Source: Pararhizobium qamdonense
GTDB taxonomy: Bacteria > Pseudomonadota > Alphaproteobacteria > Rhizobiales > Rhizobiaceae
Length of the DNA stretch: 64,000 bases
Reading direction: 5' to 3'
Assembly (NCBI RefSeq): GCF_029277445.1
Contig: NZ_CP119566.1
Location: forward strand, 2,668,001 to 2,732,000
Positions 41,981 to 48,536 of the stretch are shown here, one piece after another (position 1 is the stretch's first letter; each line of letters starts with the position of its first letter). Made by a program: the position numbers and the translations under genes. The notes under the pieces are model-generated. The model saw only the letters and a list, made by a program, of their open reading frames with translations, made no database searches and was not told the origin of the DNA.

Positions 41981-42015
41981 TGCTTCGCAGGACGGTCGCG
42001 AGACAAGCTCGCGCC
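41981..42015 (-). repeat. 35-bp inverted repeat, right arm
   Basis: Mate of 41736-41770. The second hairpin is CTGC/GCAG instead of TTGC/GCAA, so a T-A pair is replaced by C-G with pairing kept. Confidence 0.85.
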
Positions 42016-42169
42016 CATCGGTTTTCATGGATTTTCAACTGGATTTGGTGAGCGATCAATCCAACATCCATGAGATTGAATCACGTACCGTTAGCAAGTC
42101 TTACCAACATCGACGAATGGGCATCAGCTTCCATGAGTGGTTCCCGGCATCGCCTAATGTGGCACTGAA

Positions 42170-42349
42170 TCATTTATACGTCACTCTTACTGTGAATATC
42201 GCCGTCTTGTCGGTGTCTTCGGTCCTTTTGACCACGGCGGTGTAGGTGTCACAATCGAACGACTGTTCGACATCTGGATACTGTTCAAGCCGGAAACGCT
42301 CGATGAGCAAGTCAATTACTTCATCAAGTGATGGATCGTTTTTGGTCAT
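42170..42349 (-). CDS. Small hypothetical prophage protein, 59 aa
   Basis: ATG 42349 (MTKNDPSLDEVIDLLIERF) follows AAGGGAAAAC and is preferred to the Met at 42364. The product has an N-terminal helix and C-terminal strands (CDTYTAVVKRTEDTDKTAIFTVRVTYK). No family is recognised. Confidence 0.55.
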   Translation of the reverse strand: MTKNDPSLDEVIDLLIERFRLEQYPDVEQSFDCDTYTAVVKRTEDTDKTAIFTVRVTYK

Positions 42350-42918
42350 GTTTTCCCTTATCAATTAGGTTGAGACTTAACGGAACGAAGCTGTTCGAGT
42401 CAGCAAACGTTTGCCCGATTTTTATCGGCATATTTTTGCTATTTCGTTCTTCGTCTGAACGGTTTTCTAAGGCAAACAATGAGTTTAACGCAATAGCGAT
42501 TTTGCCCATCCGAAAACTAAAAATATTAAACTTCGAAACAAAGTTCAGCGAGCAAGATTATTCCTGATCGTTCTTGAAATTGGCGCTGTCTTTAGGCGTT
42601 TTTACCCTGCAAAAATTTGATTTGATTACAAAATGCGACGCGCTTTAGCTTCTCATGATTTCGGAGTTCAATTTCGCTGTAAAAATTGCGGACGACCATA
42701 TTCATATTCTGCGAAAGTCCAGCGGGGGTGGTAGGGTGCAAATTTCCTTGATTTTTGCTGAAAATAGCTGTTTGTTTTCAGTATGTTACGCACCGCTATA
42801 ATGCGTTTACGTGCAGGATGGTACAATGGTGAGTGCCGCTCAATCGAAGTGTGAGTTTATCTCAGGGAAATGCGCAGGAACCCTTATGGCGTAGGGGTTT
42901 GCGGGCAATCGCCTTGCA
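42350..42918. other. Prophage gap with a sigma-70-like TATAAT and one arm-type repeat
   Basis: No solid gene is seen. ATTTGATTTGATTACAAAA (42615-42633) resembles the inverted repeats beside the integrase. CTGAAAA / TTTTCAG (42758-42764 / 42775-42781) precedes a plus-strand TATAAT at 42797-42802 with no gene after it. A 33-codon ORF at 42633-42734 with CKNCG is too weak to call. Confidence 0.4.
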
Positions 42919-43584
42919 TCAGCTTCTATCGATAACCCGCTTAACTGCTGTCGATGTCCACTTGCCGCCTCTTGGTGTCTGCTGACCAAGAGTGTTCAAC
43001 GCGTCTGCTATCGTCTGAAGGGTATCGCCAGCATCGCGAAGCCGAGCGATGATAGGCAGCACCGACGATGCGAAGCGATCCGCCTTAGCGCTTGCTGCCT
43101 TGTTGCGTTCATTGGTCTTGTCTCTCAATCCACCAAGCTTCACTCCACGCGCCTTGGCTGCCTGAAGCGCTGACTTGGTTCGGATGCTGATGAAATCGCG
43201 CTCCTGTTCTGCCAGTGCGGCGTAAATGTGGAGCGAGAACTTGTCGCCATGGGGCATTGAAGCCACGCGAAGCTTTACCTTCGGATCATCCATTACGATT
43301 GCGATGAACGACACCTTACGAGACAGGCGGTCCAGCTTCGACACCAGCAGTTCAGCGCCGGTCTTTCGTGCAAGGGCAAGAGCCTTGGTAAGTTCTGGGC
43401 GATCATCGTCGGCACCCGACTGGACTTCCGTGAATTCGGCGATGACTTCGAAGGGAACATCGGAGAAGTTGTCGAGGTAGATGGCGATGTCGCGCTTCTG
43501 CGCTTCGAGTCCGAGTCCGCTCTTGCCCTGTTCGGCGGTCGATACGCGGATGTATGTGATGTATTGCTTCATTGAATTGGTCAC
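42919..43584 (-). CDS. Small serine recombinase (resolvase/invertase family)
   Basis: The 221-residue protein has the resolvase N-terminal domain: catalytic Ser in YITYIRVSTAEQGKSGLGLEAQ, then LLVSKLDRLSRKVSFI and HIYAALAEQERDFISIRTKSAL. It ends in a short helix-turn-helix (DTLQTIADALNTLGQQTPRGGKWTSTAVKRVI). It lacks the long C-terminal region of phage large serine integrases. It is a second recombinase beside the tyrosine integrase, and a nearby inverted repeat pair at 41.7-42.0 kb could be its target. The start may be 43584 or the Met at 43572. Confidence 0.88.
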   Translation of the reverse strand: MTNSMKQYITYIRVSTAEQGKSGLGLEAQKRDIAIYLDNFSDVPFEVIAEFTEVQSGADDDRPELTKALALARKTGAELLVSKLDRLSRKVSFIAIVMDDPKVKLRVASMPHGDKFSLHIYAALAEQERDFISIRTKSALQAAKARGVKLGGLRDKTNERNKAASAKADRFASSVLPIIARLRDAGDTLQTIADALNTLGQQTPRGGKWTSTAVKRVIDRS

Positions 43585-43653
43585 TCTCTATTGGACGAAA
43601 ATATATCAATCACAACAGGCTATGTCAAATAACCACAGTCGTTGTGAGTGATA

Positions 43654-43660
43654 TATTTAG
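43654..43660 (-). promoter_or_regulatory. CTAAATA box 8 (upstream of serine recombinase)
   Basis: CTAAATA on the minus strand, 69 bp before ATG 43584. Confidence 0.4.
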
Positions 43661-43728
43661 GCAAAGTGAACTTTCAGCGACCGAACGAAAGTAGTGAGGG
43701 ACCATCCTATTATTGCCGATTTGTTCGA

Positions 43729-43745
43729 ATGTAATAGTATTACAT
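43729..43745. promoter_or_regulatory. 17-bp perfect palindrome, operator candidate
   Basis: ATGTAATA-G-TATTACAT lies between the divergent serine recombinase and the 43882 gene, as expected of a repressor or activator site. Confidence 0.5.
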
Positions 43746-43881
43746 CATTGCGGCGAGAGTTCTGGCGATGTCAGCAGCCGGGGCGGGAAACGTGGTGACG
43801 CAAAGAAAACATTTCCGTCGATAGCAGTTTCGTGCTCATAACGCGCCATGTGCTGACAAACCCATTAGGTGATCATCGGTC

Positions 43882-44109
43882 ATGCCATCTATTAATGAAG
43901 CCATCATCGAACTGTTGCACGAGATCGGAGCAACGACTGCCAAGCCGGTAAGTTGTTTCGACATTGGTGTGCCGCTCGTTGCGAAAGGCTTCACCGAAAT
44001 GGAAGTGTTGAACGGGTTGCTTAGGCTACAGGGGGAAGGGCTGTTCGATTTTGTCGGTGGCAATAGGTTGCGATTGGTCAAGGCGCTACCCGATGAGCAA
44101 ACTGCCTGA
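43882..44109 (+). CDS. Small winged-helix-like protein, paralogue A
   Basis: The 75-residue protein (INEAIIELLHEIGATTAKPVS, IGVPLVAKGFTEMEVLNGLLRLQGEGLFDFVGGNRLRLVKAL) has a helix-helix-wing layout. It is clearly related to paralogue B at 44522-44767: both contain GGNRLRL and an FT-x2-E-x-LN-x-L segment. A small DNA-binding regulator is plausible but unproven. The 17-bp palindrome lies upstream. Confidence 0.6.
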   Translation: MPSINEAIIELLHEIGATTAKPVSCFDIGVPLVAKGFTEMEVLNGLLRLQGEGLFDFVGGNRLRLVKALPDEQTA

Positions 44110-44132
44110 ACGGTGCGACACCGGTTGCTTCA

Positions 44133-44372
44133 TCAGCCCCGTTTATCTTCCGTCGCCTGATCCTCGCCAGCTTCCCAGTCGTTGTCATTTGAGCTTGGGC
44201 GCGTGTCGCTGCCATCCCATCCATGTTCGCGGCAATACTCTTCGCCAGCCGCTATGCCCGCTGCACGATCCTCATATGGACCGGGCAAGCTCTCGAATGT
44301 GTTCCGGAATTCGACAAAGACGCCCTTCGTCACAACGTCGAACATGATCAACATACCCGCTTCATAAGCCAT
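44133..44372 (-). CDS. Small acidic hypothetical protein, 79 aa
   Basis: ATG 44372 has GGAGTTTTTGCGAA upstream. The product has VVTKGVFVEFRNTFESLPGPYEDRAAGIAAGEEYCREHGWDG and an acidic DNDWEAGEDQATEDKRG tail. No family is recognised. It is transcribed against its neighbours. Confidence 0.5.
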   Translation of the reverse strand: MAYEAGMLIMFDVVTKGVFVEFRNTFESLPGPYEDRAAGIAAGEEYCREHGWDGSDTRPSSNDNDWEAGEDQATEDKRG

Positions 44373-44521
44373 TTCGCAAAAACTCCGCTACGTGGATCAG
44401 ACGATGACAGGTCCAACGCATTTTAAGAAGACTGTGTTCCGAAGCTTTTTTGCTATCCACAATTTGCGGCGGAAGGCGATCTTACCACAATCCCGACATT
44501 CTTCGCTGCAATCTGGTCGGC

Positions 44522-44767
44522 ATGAAACACGAGATCAGCCCTGTAGACGCTCTCATTGATGTTCTGCGGTCGATCAATCCACCGGTTGATCATCCGGTTG
44601 TGATGTACGAGGTTGGCATTCCAATGATTGTCGAGCGCCGCTTTACTCAAGATGAGACTTTGAACGCCCTGACGTGGTTGCAGTCCGAAGGCCTGATCAA
44701 ATTGATGGGAGGCAACCGGTTGAGGCTGTTGCGAGCGCTGCCGCTCAAGGCGAGTGAAGGTGGATAA
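44522..44767 (+). CDS. Small winged-helix-like protein, paralogue B
   Basis: From ATG 44522 the 81-residue protein reads KHEISPVDALIDVLRSINPPVDHP, then VGIPMIVERRFTQDETLNALTWLQSEGLIKLMGGNRLRLLRALP. It aligns end to end with paralogue A, with about half of the C-terminal residues identical by eye, so the pair arose by duplication. The upstream extension to 44450 looks non-coding. Confidence 0.6.
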   Translation: MKHEISPVDALIDVLRSINPPVDHPVVMYEVGIPMIVERRFTQDETLNALTWLQSEGLIKLMGGNRLRLLRALPLKASEGG

Positions 44768-44850
44768 CCGCAATCACTAATGTACCCACTGCTTGACTTG
44801 GTGTAATGTCGTTCGACCACTCGCATTAAGTGAAACGTTGGATGGTTCAG

Positions 44851-45045
44851 ATGAATAAGAAACCTTCACCGGCGCAGCTTCGGTTATGAATGGCGCGTGT
44901 CAATGCCGATTACGCGAAAGGTGTGTCAACCAAACAAACTGCCGATACCTTCAACGAAATGGTTCGATCTTGGGAAGCCGTAGAAGGCTACGACGCGGAA
45001 CTCAGCTTGAAGACACGCAGTAGAAATGGAACTCTTACTGTCTAA
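44851..45045 (+). pseudogene. Nonsense-mutated copy of the 45520-45705 gene
   Basis: One frame reads MNKKPSPAQLRL, a TGA (44887-44889), then MARVNADYAKGVSTKQTADTF ... MVRSWEAVEG and on to a TAA. It aligns with the intact protein at 45520 (EPTPAVQRLWQARIVTELKKG ... MMANWQAVED), and the TGA falls at the Trp codon there, consistent with TGG to TGA. Re-initiation at the adjacent ATG 44890 could still yield a 51-aa product. Confidence 0.6.
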
Positions 45046-45129
45046 CTGTTAGCCATTGCTGATAAGCCGTTATTCACGGTTAGCTGATATACACATAGTA
45101 TATCCCGCCGTATCAGGATCGCTGCAGTC

Positions 45130-45405
45130 ATGGTTTTCACGTTATTTGCCTATGAACTGCCAAGCGGTGACAGCGCCTCAATGATTTTTGCTGACACCGT
45201 TGAACAATGTCACCATTCGGCTTTGGAACTTCGTCGAGAACTAAGAGAGCTGGACTTTGAAGCGGTACCGGTGATGGGTATATTCAAATGTTGGATGCGT
45301 CTGCCAGATGAAATGACGTTAAAACAATTGTTGAATGGTGAGATTGATTTACTCACAGCATGTTTGGTGGAAAAAAAGTTGATTGCGTTAGTTGCGGATA
45401 GTTAA
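45130..45405 (+). CDS. Hypothetical prophage protein, 91 aa
   Basis: The protein reads VFTLFAYELPSGDSASMIFADTVEQCHHSALELRRELRELDFEAVPV, then WMRLPDEMTLKQLLNGEIDLLTACLVEKKL. No family is recognised. It is in the block of small plus-strand genes between the recombinase and integrase regions, typical of early or accessory phage genes. Confidence 0.55.
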   Translation: MVFTLFAYELPSGDSASMIFADTVEQCHHSALELRRELRELDFEAVPVMGIFKCWMRLPDEMTLKQLLNGEIDLLTACLVEKKLIALVADS

Positions 45406-45519
45406 ATCTTGTCCTGTTCACCCGTCGTTCATCTAAAGTTTCTATAGTATATTAACATTCTATTGTATACGCATAGCGGAATTGCAGATCATTATTTTTA
45501 GATATGGATTTTTGTAAGC

Positions 45520-45705
45520 ATGAAAGAACCGACGCCAGCCGTCCAGCGGCTGTGGCAGGCCCGTATTGTTACCGAACTTAAAAAGGGAACGCCTGCGGCA
45601 GAAACCACGGCAATTCTTTCGCTGATGATGGCTAACTGGCAAGCGGTTGAAGACAACGCACCGGAAGCAACCGACCCGCCGAATACCAAGCGCAGAACGG
45701 TGTAA
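45520..45705 (+). CDS. Small hypothetical protein, intact paralogue of the 44851 pseudogene
   Basis: The 61-residue product (EPTPAVQRLWQARIVTELKKGTPAAETTAILSLMMANWQAVEDN) is helical and ends in PPNTKRRTV. Conservation of a degenerate second copy 0.5 kb away supports it being a real gene. Function is unknown. Confidence 0.55.
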   Translation: MKEPTPAVQRLWQARIVTELKKGTPAAETTAILSLMMANWQAVEDNAPEATDPPNTKRRTV

Positions 45706-45707
45706 GG

Positions 45708-46019
45708 TTACGACACTTCTTTGCCGAGCATTTGGCGAGCCTTCAGCAGCGCCGCTCCACTCTCCAGTAAGACCAAATCGCCGGTCAGTTTCGCTTGCCT
45801 TGCTGCCTTGAGGTCGGGGAGTAGCTTGTTCACGCGCCGGAATAGGACAAGGGCTTCGTCGGCATAGGTGAGCGCGTTCGATGCTGATGTGATGGCTGCT
45901 TGGTGTTCAACGTCTTCGGCGTCGTGAATTAGGTCCAGCGCGGTCGCTCGGTGAAGGCGCGCAAGGAGAATTGCATCTTCGACTTGAGCGCTAATCCGAA
46001 CCATTGTCATAGCAACCAC
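45708..46019 (-). CDS. Hypothetical prophage protein, 103 aa
   Basis: An all-helical protein (VEDAILLARLHRATALDLIHDAEDVEHQAAITSASNALTYADEALVLFRRVNKLLPDLKAARQAKL). Starts at codons 1, 4 or 6 are all possible. No family is recognised. It converges on the 45520 gene with a 2-bp gap. Confidence 0.5.
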   Translation of the reverse strand: MVAMTMVRISAQVEDAILLARLHRATALDLIHDAEDVEHQAAITSASNALTYADEALVLFRRVNKLLPDLKAARQAKLTGDLVLLESGAALLKARQMLGKEVS

Positions 46020-46090
46020 CGTCCTGCTTTCCTCAGAAAGCTATAGGCATTGGGTGGTTGGTCAAGGGTAGGGTAGTTGCATTTGCAGCA

Positions 46091-46324
46091 TCAGCTGTGG
46101 AGGATGTCCTTGAAAGCCAGCTTGAAAACCATGAACTGGTCTTCCTCACAGACTTCGAAGACTTGATTGCCAATCGGAATGCCAAGGGCAATCTGTTCGG
46201 ACAATATCTCCCGCGCCGCTACGATGGCTTCTGTTCGGGCGCTGTCCACATCAGGCAATTCAACCCCGGTCGTGTCTTCCTCGTAATCATCGCCATTCCG
46301 CAGATGAAAATAGTACAATGCCAT
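46091..46324 (-). CDS. DUF6894-like small protein
   Basis: The 77-residue protein MALYYFHLRNGDDYEEDTTG, then VELPDVDSARTEAIVAAREILSEQIALG, has the YYFHLR-x-GD and VELPD-x2-AR-x-EA signatures of the DUF6894 proteins that abound in Rhizobiales genomes and plasmids. Their function is unknown. It is probably a lysogen-expressed accessory gene. Confidence 0.75.
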   Translation of the reverse strand: MALYYFHLRNGDDYEEDTTGVELPDVDSARTEAIVAAREILSEQIALGIPIGNQVFEVCEEDQFMVFKLAFKDILHS

Positions 46325-46380
46325 TTGTCGCTCCCGTCATCTTGAGGACGTGAACGCGGGCAAGTTATTGTGGTTCCAAG

Positions 46381-46680
46381 CTATTTTCTGAATGGTAGAA
46401 TTACGGCTGATAGGGTCTGCTGATGTTGATTTGTGATGTCGTCGAAAATTCCCTCGTACTCGCCAATAGCCTCTTGGGCTGCTGATAAGCGCTTCTCATA
46501 GCGGCGTGAACGTTCGGCTGATTGTGTCTGACTTACGTTCAGGTCGATCCGAAGGGCAGACAATTCGAGTTGAGCGTCTCGCAGCTTTTTTTGATCACCA
46601 GCGCTTGCCAGATACCCAACCGATATCCCAACGAAGAAGGCGATCATAACGAGACAAACGATTGCGAATGTAAACATCAT
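46381..46680 (-). CDS. Membrane/coiled-coil protein, spanin-like
   Basis: From ATG 46680 the 99-residue protein starts with one transmembrane helix (MMFTFAIVCLVMIAFFVGISVGYL). A Lys/Glu/Arg/Gln-rich coiled coil follows (KKLRDAQLELSALRIDLNVSQTQSAERSRRYEKRLSAAQEAI). This architecture matches i-spanins (Rz-like) or other phage membrane proteins. It lies far from the endolysin, so the assignment is loose. The frame is open to 46734, but the upstream part is less likely to be coding. Confidence 0.45.
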   Translation of the reverse strand: MMFTFAIVCLVMIAFFVGISVGYLASAGDQKKLRDAQLELSALRIDLNVSQTQSAERSRRYEKRLSAAQEAIGEYEGIFDDITNQHQQTLSAVILPFRK

Positions 46681-46952
46681 GCAAGTCCATAATCGAAAAC
46701 GACGACAATAGCCCATCCGGTCTGCACGGACCACATCAAGTTGAGTTCATAGTCAGGGCAGGGCATTGAGATAGGGCATGGCGTGAAAACGGGAAGGTGA
46801 GGCGGCAGCATTTCATCACCGATAGATGCGAGGGATCACTGCAGCCGGTCAACCAAACATCGACAGTTTGACGAATTAAGGAAAATATACCTTTACAGCG
46901 CGGCAGAATCGGGCTGATCTAAGGAATTAAATCCTTATTTTCGGAGACTATC

Positions 46953-47228
46953 GTGAAACACGCTCGTGGCATTGACCTTTGCGCCCCGTTCTCGCCAAGC
47001 GTGTTTGGGGAGCATGACGGTAAGCAATATCAGACATTGAGAGGCATGCGTGAATGGGAAGTGCTTGGGGCGAGATGCGGGAAGTGTGGGCGCGTGGCTT
47101 GGCTGGATAAGACAGCGGTGTTGCGGCAATGTGGGGATCGGTATTTGCGAAACCTTCGCGGCATGCTGAAATGCCAGTGTGGCAACCGCGAAGGCAATCG
47201 CGTATTGATCGGAACGTTGCCGCGCTAA
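46953..47228 (+). CDS. Small zinc-ribbon-like protein, 91 aa
   Basis: GTG 46953 has CGGAGACTATC upstream. The protein holds CGKCGRVAWLD (Cys-x2-Cys), a further Cys in LRQCGDRYL and a CQCGNREGN end, giving a likely four-Cys zinc ribbon. The N-terminus reads ARGIDLCAPFSPSVFG. It may bind nucleic acid. The family is not recognised by name. Confidence 0.55.
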   Translation: MKHARGIDLCAPFSPSVFGEHDGKQYQTLRGMREWEVLGARCGKCGRVAWLDKTAVLRQCGDRYLRNLRGMLKCQCGNREGNRVLIGTLPR

Positions 47229-47237
47229 AGCACGACA

Positions 47238-47390
47238 TCACCAGCCAGCCAGTTCCTTTTGCAGTTCAGCTTGCTCTTCTTTCTGTCGTTCCCGTTCCAC
47301 GGTCCATTCTCGCCAGCGCTCTTTCTCTGCCTTCAGCTTGCGCTCTTCTCTCGCATTGTGTTCCTCATCAAAACCGTCGCGCCGCCACAT
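47238..47390 (-). CDS. Possible short highly charged protein, 50 aa
   Basis: MWRRDGFDEEHNAREERKLK and EKERWREWTVERERQKEEQ form one long charged helix. No good ribosome binding site is seen. It could be a real small gene of the minus-strand operon or chance. Confidence 0.3.
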   Translation of the reverse strand: MWRRDGFDEEHNAREERKLKAEKERWREWTVERERQKEEQAELQKELAGW

Positions 47391-47427
47391 TGCTTGGGAG
47401 CTTGCAACAGCTGCATCCGTCAAACAC

Positions 47428-47574
47428 CTATGGATATGCGCCACGCTTGAAGGCAAAGAGGACGACAAATGCACCGACCATTACAATGGTGCCCATGTCG
47501 AAGTGGAATGTGTAGCCCATCACGGATGACCAGATGGTGCTGATGAAACCCCAAATCATAAATGCGGTTTCCAT
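47428..47574 (-). CDS. Small membrane protein, 48 aa
   Basis: METAFMIWGFISTIWSSVMG and TIVMVGAFVVLFAFKRGAYP give two hydrophobic segments. The ATG is 2 bp past the stop of the 26-aa ORF upstream, so the pair is coupled. It could be a holin-like or toxin-like peptide. Confidence 0.4.
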   Translation of the reverse strand: METAFMIWGFISTIWSSVMGYTFHFDMGTIVMVGAFVVLFAFKRGAYP

Positions 47575-47576
47575 GG

Positions 47577-47657
47577 TTATCGCACCTGACCGGCTTCGTA
47601 GCCGACATGGTAAAGGACCAACAGAATGACGATGATTGATCCGACTGAAATGGTCAT
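47577..47657 (-). CDS. Membrane micro-protein, 26 aa
   Basis: MTISVGSIIVILLVLYHVGY is a single transmembrane segment. The ATG overlaps the stop of the preceding 102-aa gene by 3 bp (ATGA), which supports translation. Confidence 0.4.
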   Translation of the reverse strand: MTISVGSIIVILLVLYHVGYEAGQVR

Positions 47658-47962
47658 TGGTCGCCCTCGCTCTTTTTCAGGAAACCCGCTGCTTTTTCCA
47701 GCGCGAGTTCACATAGGCGAAGTTGTTCCGAGCCTTTTTTCAATGCCGCAATCCGGGCTTCGTCCTTCCCCTCTGTGATCGCATCTTGGCATGAGGCACG
47801 CGCCGAACTTGCGGCGTCTATGGCTTCAATTGAGGCTTCGTGCGCAAAGATATTGTCTTGGTCCGTCGCGTCACGGTTATAACCATGACCGGTTTGTTCG
47901 TGCCGATCAGCGAGTTCAATGCCAGCTTCGGCGTCTTTAATGATGTGGTCAATGACATTCAT
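47654..47962 (-). CDS. Hypothetical prophage protein, 102 aa
   Basis: ATG 47962 (MNVIDHIIKDAEAGIELADRH) has GAAGGACTACCAA upstream and is preferred over 48016. The protein is helical and acidic, with HEASIEAIDAASSARASCQDAITEGKDEARIAALKKGSEQLRLCELALEKAA. It leads the small-membrane-protein pair and may be in the same operon as the 139-aa gene upstream. The family is not recognised. Confidence 0.55.
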   Translation of the reverse strand: MNVIDHIIKDAEAGIELADRHEQTGHGYNRDATDQDNIFAHEASIEAIDAASSARASCQDAITEGKDEARIAALKKGSEQLRLCELALEKAAGFLKKSEGDQ

Positions 47963-48043
47963 TTGGTAGTCCTTCCTCATTGTCATTATCGTCGGTTCAA
48001 AATTGTATCGATCCAATGAATCAATCTGTATTATATAACAATA

Positions 48044-48463
48044 TCAATGAATTACGGCACTGGTCGAGTTGCGCGAGCGGTGCGCTTTCTTCCTCTGGTC
48101 GTCCAAGTCGTATTCGTAATTATCGACCGTTGACGATGTCATGACCCGGTCGGCAATCGATGCGGCGTATTCAACAGCCTCATCCAAGGTCTGGAAGCGC
48201 CCATTCCTGTTGACCGTGTATCCGCGAAACGTCTCCGGTTGGTACTCTTCGTAATCCGCGTGGATGATCGCAATGGTTTCTTCTTTGGCTGGTGAGAAAA
48301 GTTCAATTGCCTCAACAAGCATCTTGCGGTTTTCGGAGTAGGCAATCACAGCTTCGACGTAACCGTACTTCCGTGCATATGCGATGATCCGGTCAATCTG
48401 TTTGAGAAATTCCCGTTGCTTCTTTGGGTTCGTCATGACTTCGCTAAATGTGTACTTTTGCAT
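48044..48463 (-). CDS. Hypothetical prophage protein, 139 aa
   Basis: ATG 48463 has AAGGAAAACGGGA upstream. The protein reads MQKYTFSEVMTNPKKQREFL, then IDRIIAYARKYGYVEAVIAYSENRKMLVEAIELF, and ends basic (DQRKKAHRSRNSTSAVIH). Its C-terminal part is a possible DNA-binding tail. No family is recognised. It follows the integrase gene's 3' end on the same strand. Confidence 0.55.
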   Translation of the reverse strand: MQKYTFSEVMTNPKKQREFLKQIDRIIAYARKYGYVEAVIAYSENRKMLVEAIELFSPAKEETIAIIHADYEEYQPETFRGYTVNRNGRFQTLDEAVEYAASIADRVMTSSTVDNYEYDLDDQRKKAHRSRNSTSAVIH

Positions 48464-48536
48464 TCCCGTTTTCCTTTATGGGAATGCCTTTTCTTTCATA
48501 ATGTAAATTCTTCGCGTCCAAGGCATTTGGTTGATG

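Larger units (their letters stand above)
41478..42169. other. Repeat-rich non-coding region of the prophage
   Basis: About 690 bp without a convincing gene. It holds the 35-bp inverted pair (41736-41770 / 41981-42015), TGTTTGGGAAGGT twice (41654-41666, 41774-41786), ACCAATCGTCAT twice (41702-41713, 41842-41853) with further CCAATCG variants in both orientations, AACGGT three times, and several TTCATGA/CATGAG copies. Candidate replication origin, operator array or structured RNA. Confidence 0.55.

Noticed and set aside
41792..42245. ORFs on both strands across the repeat-rich region (78, 60 and 98 codons)
   Set aside because: No ribosome binding sites, they overlap one another, and the repeats explain the open frames.
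42633..42734. 33-codon ORF with CKNCG
   Set aside because: No ribosome binding site, only half of a zinc site, and no paralogue in the window.
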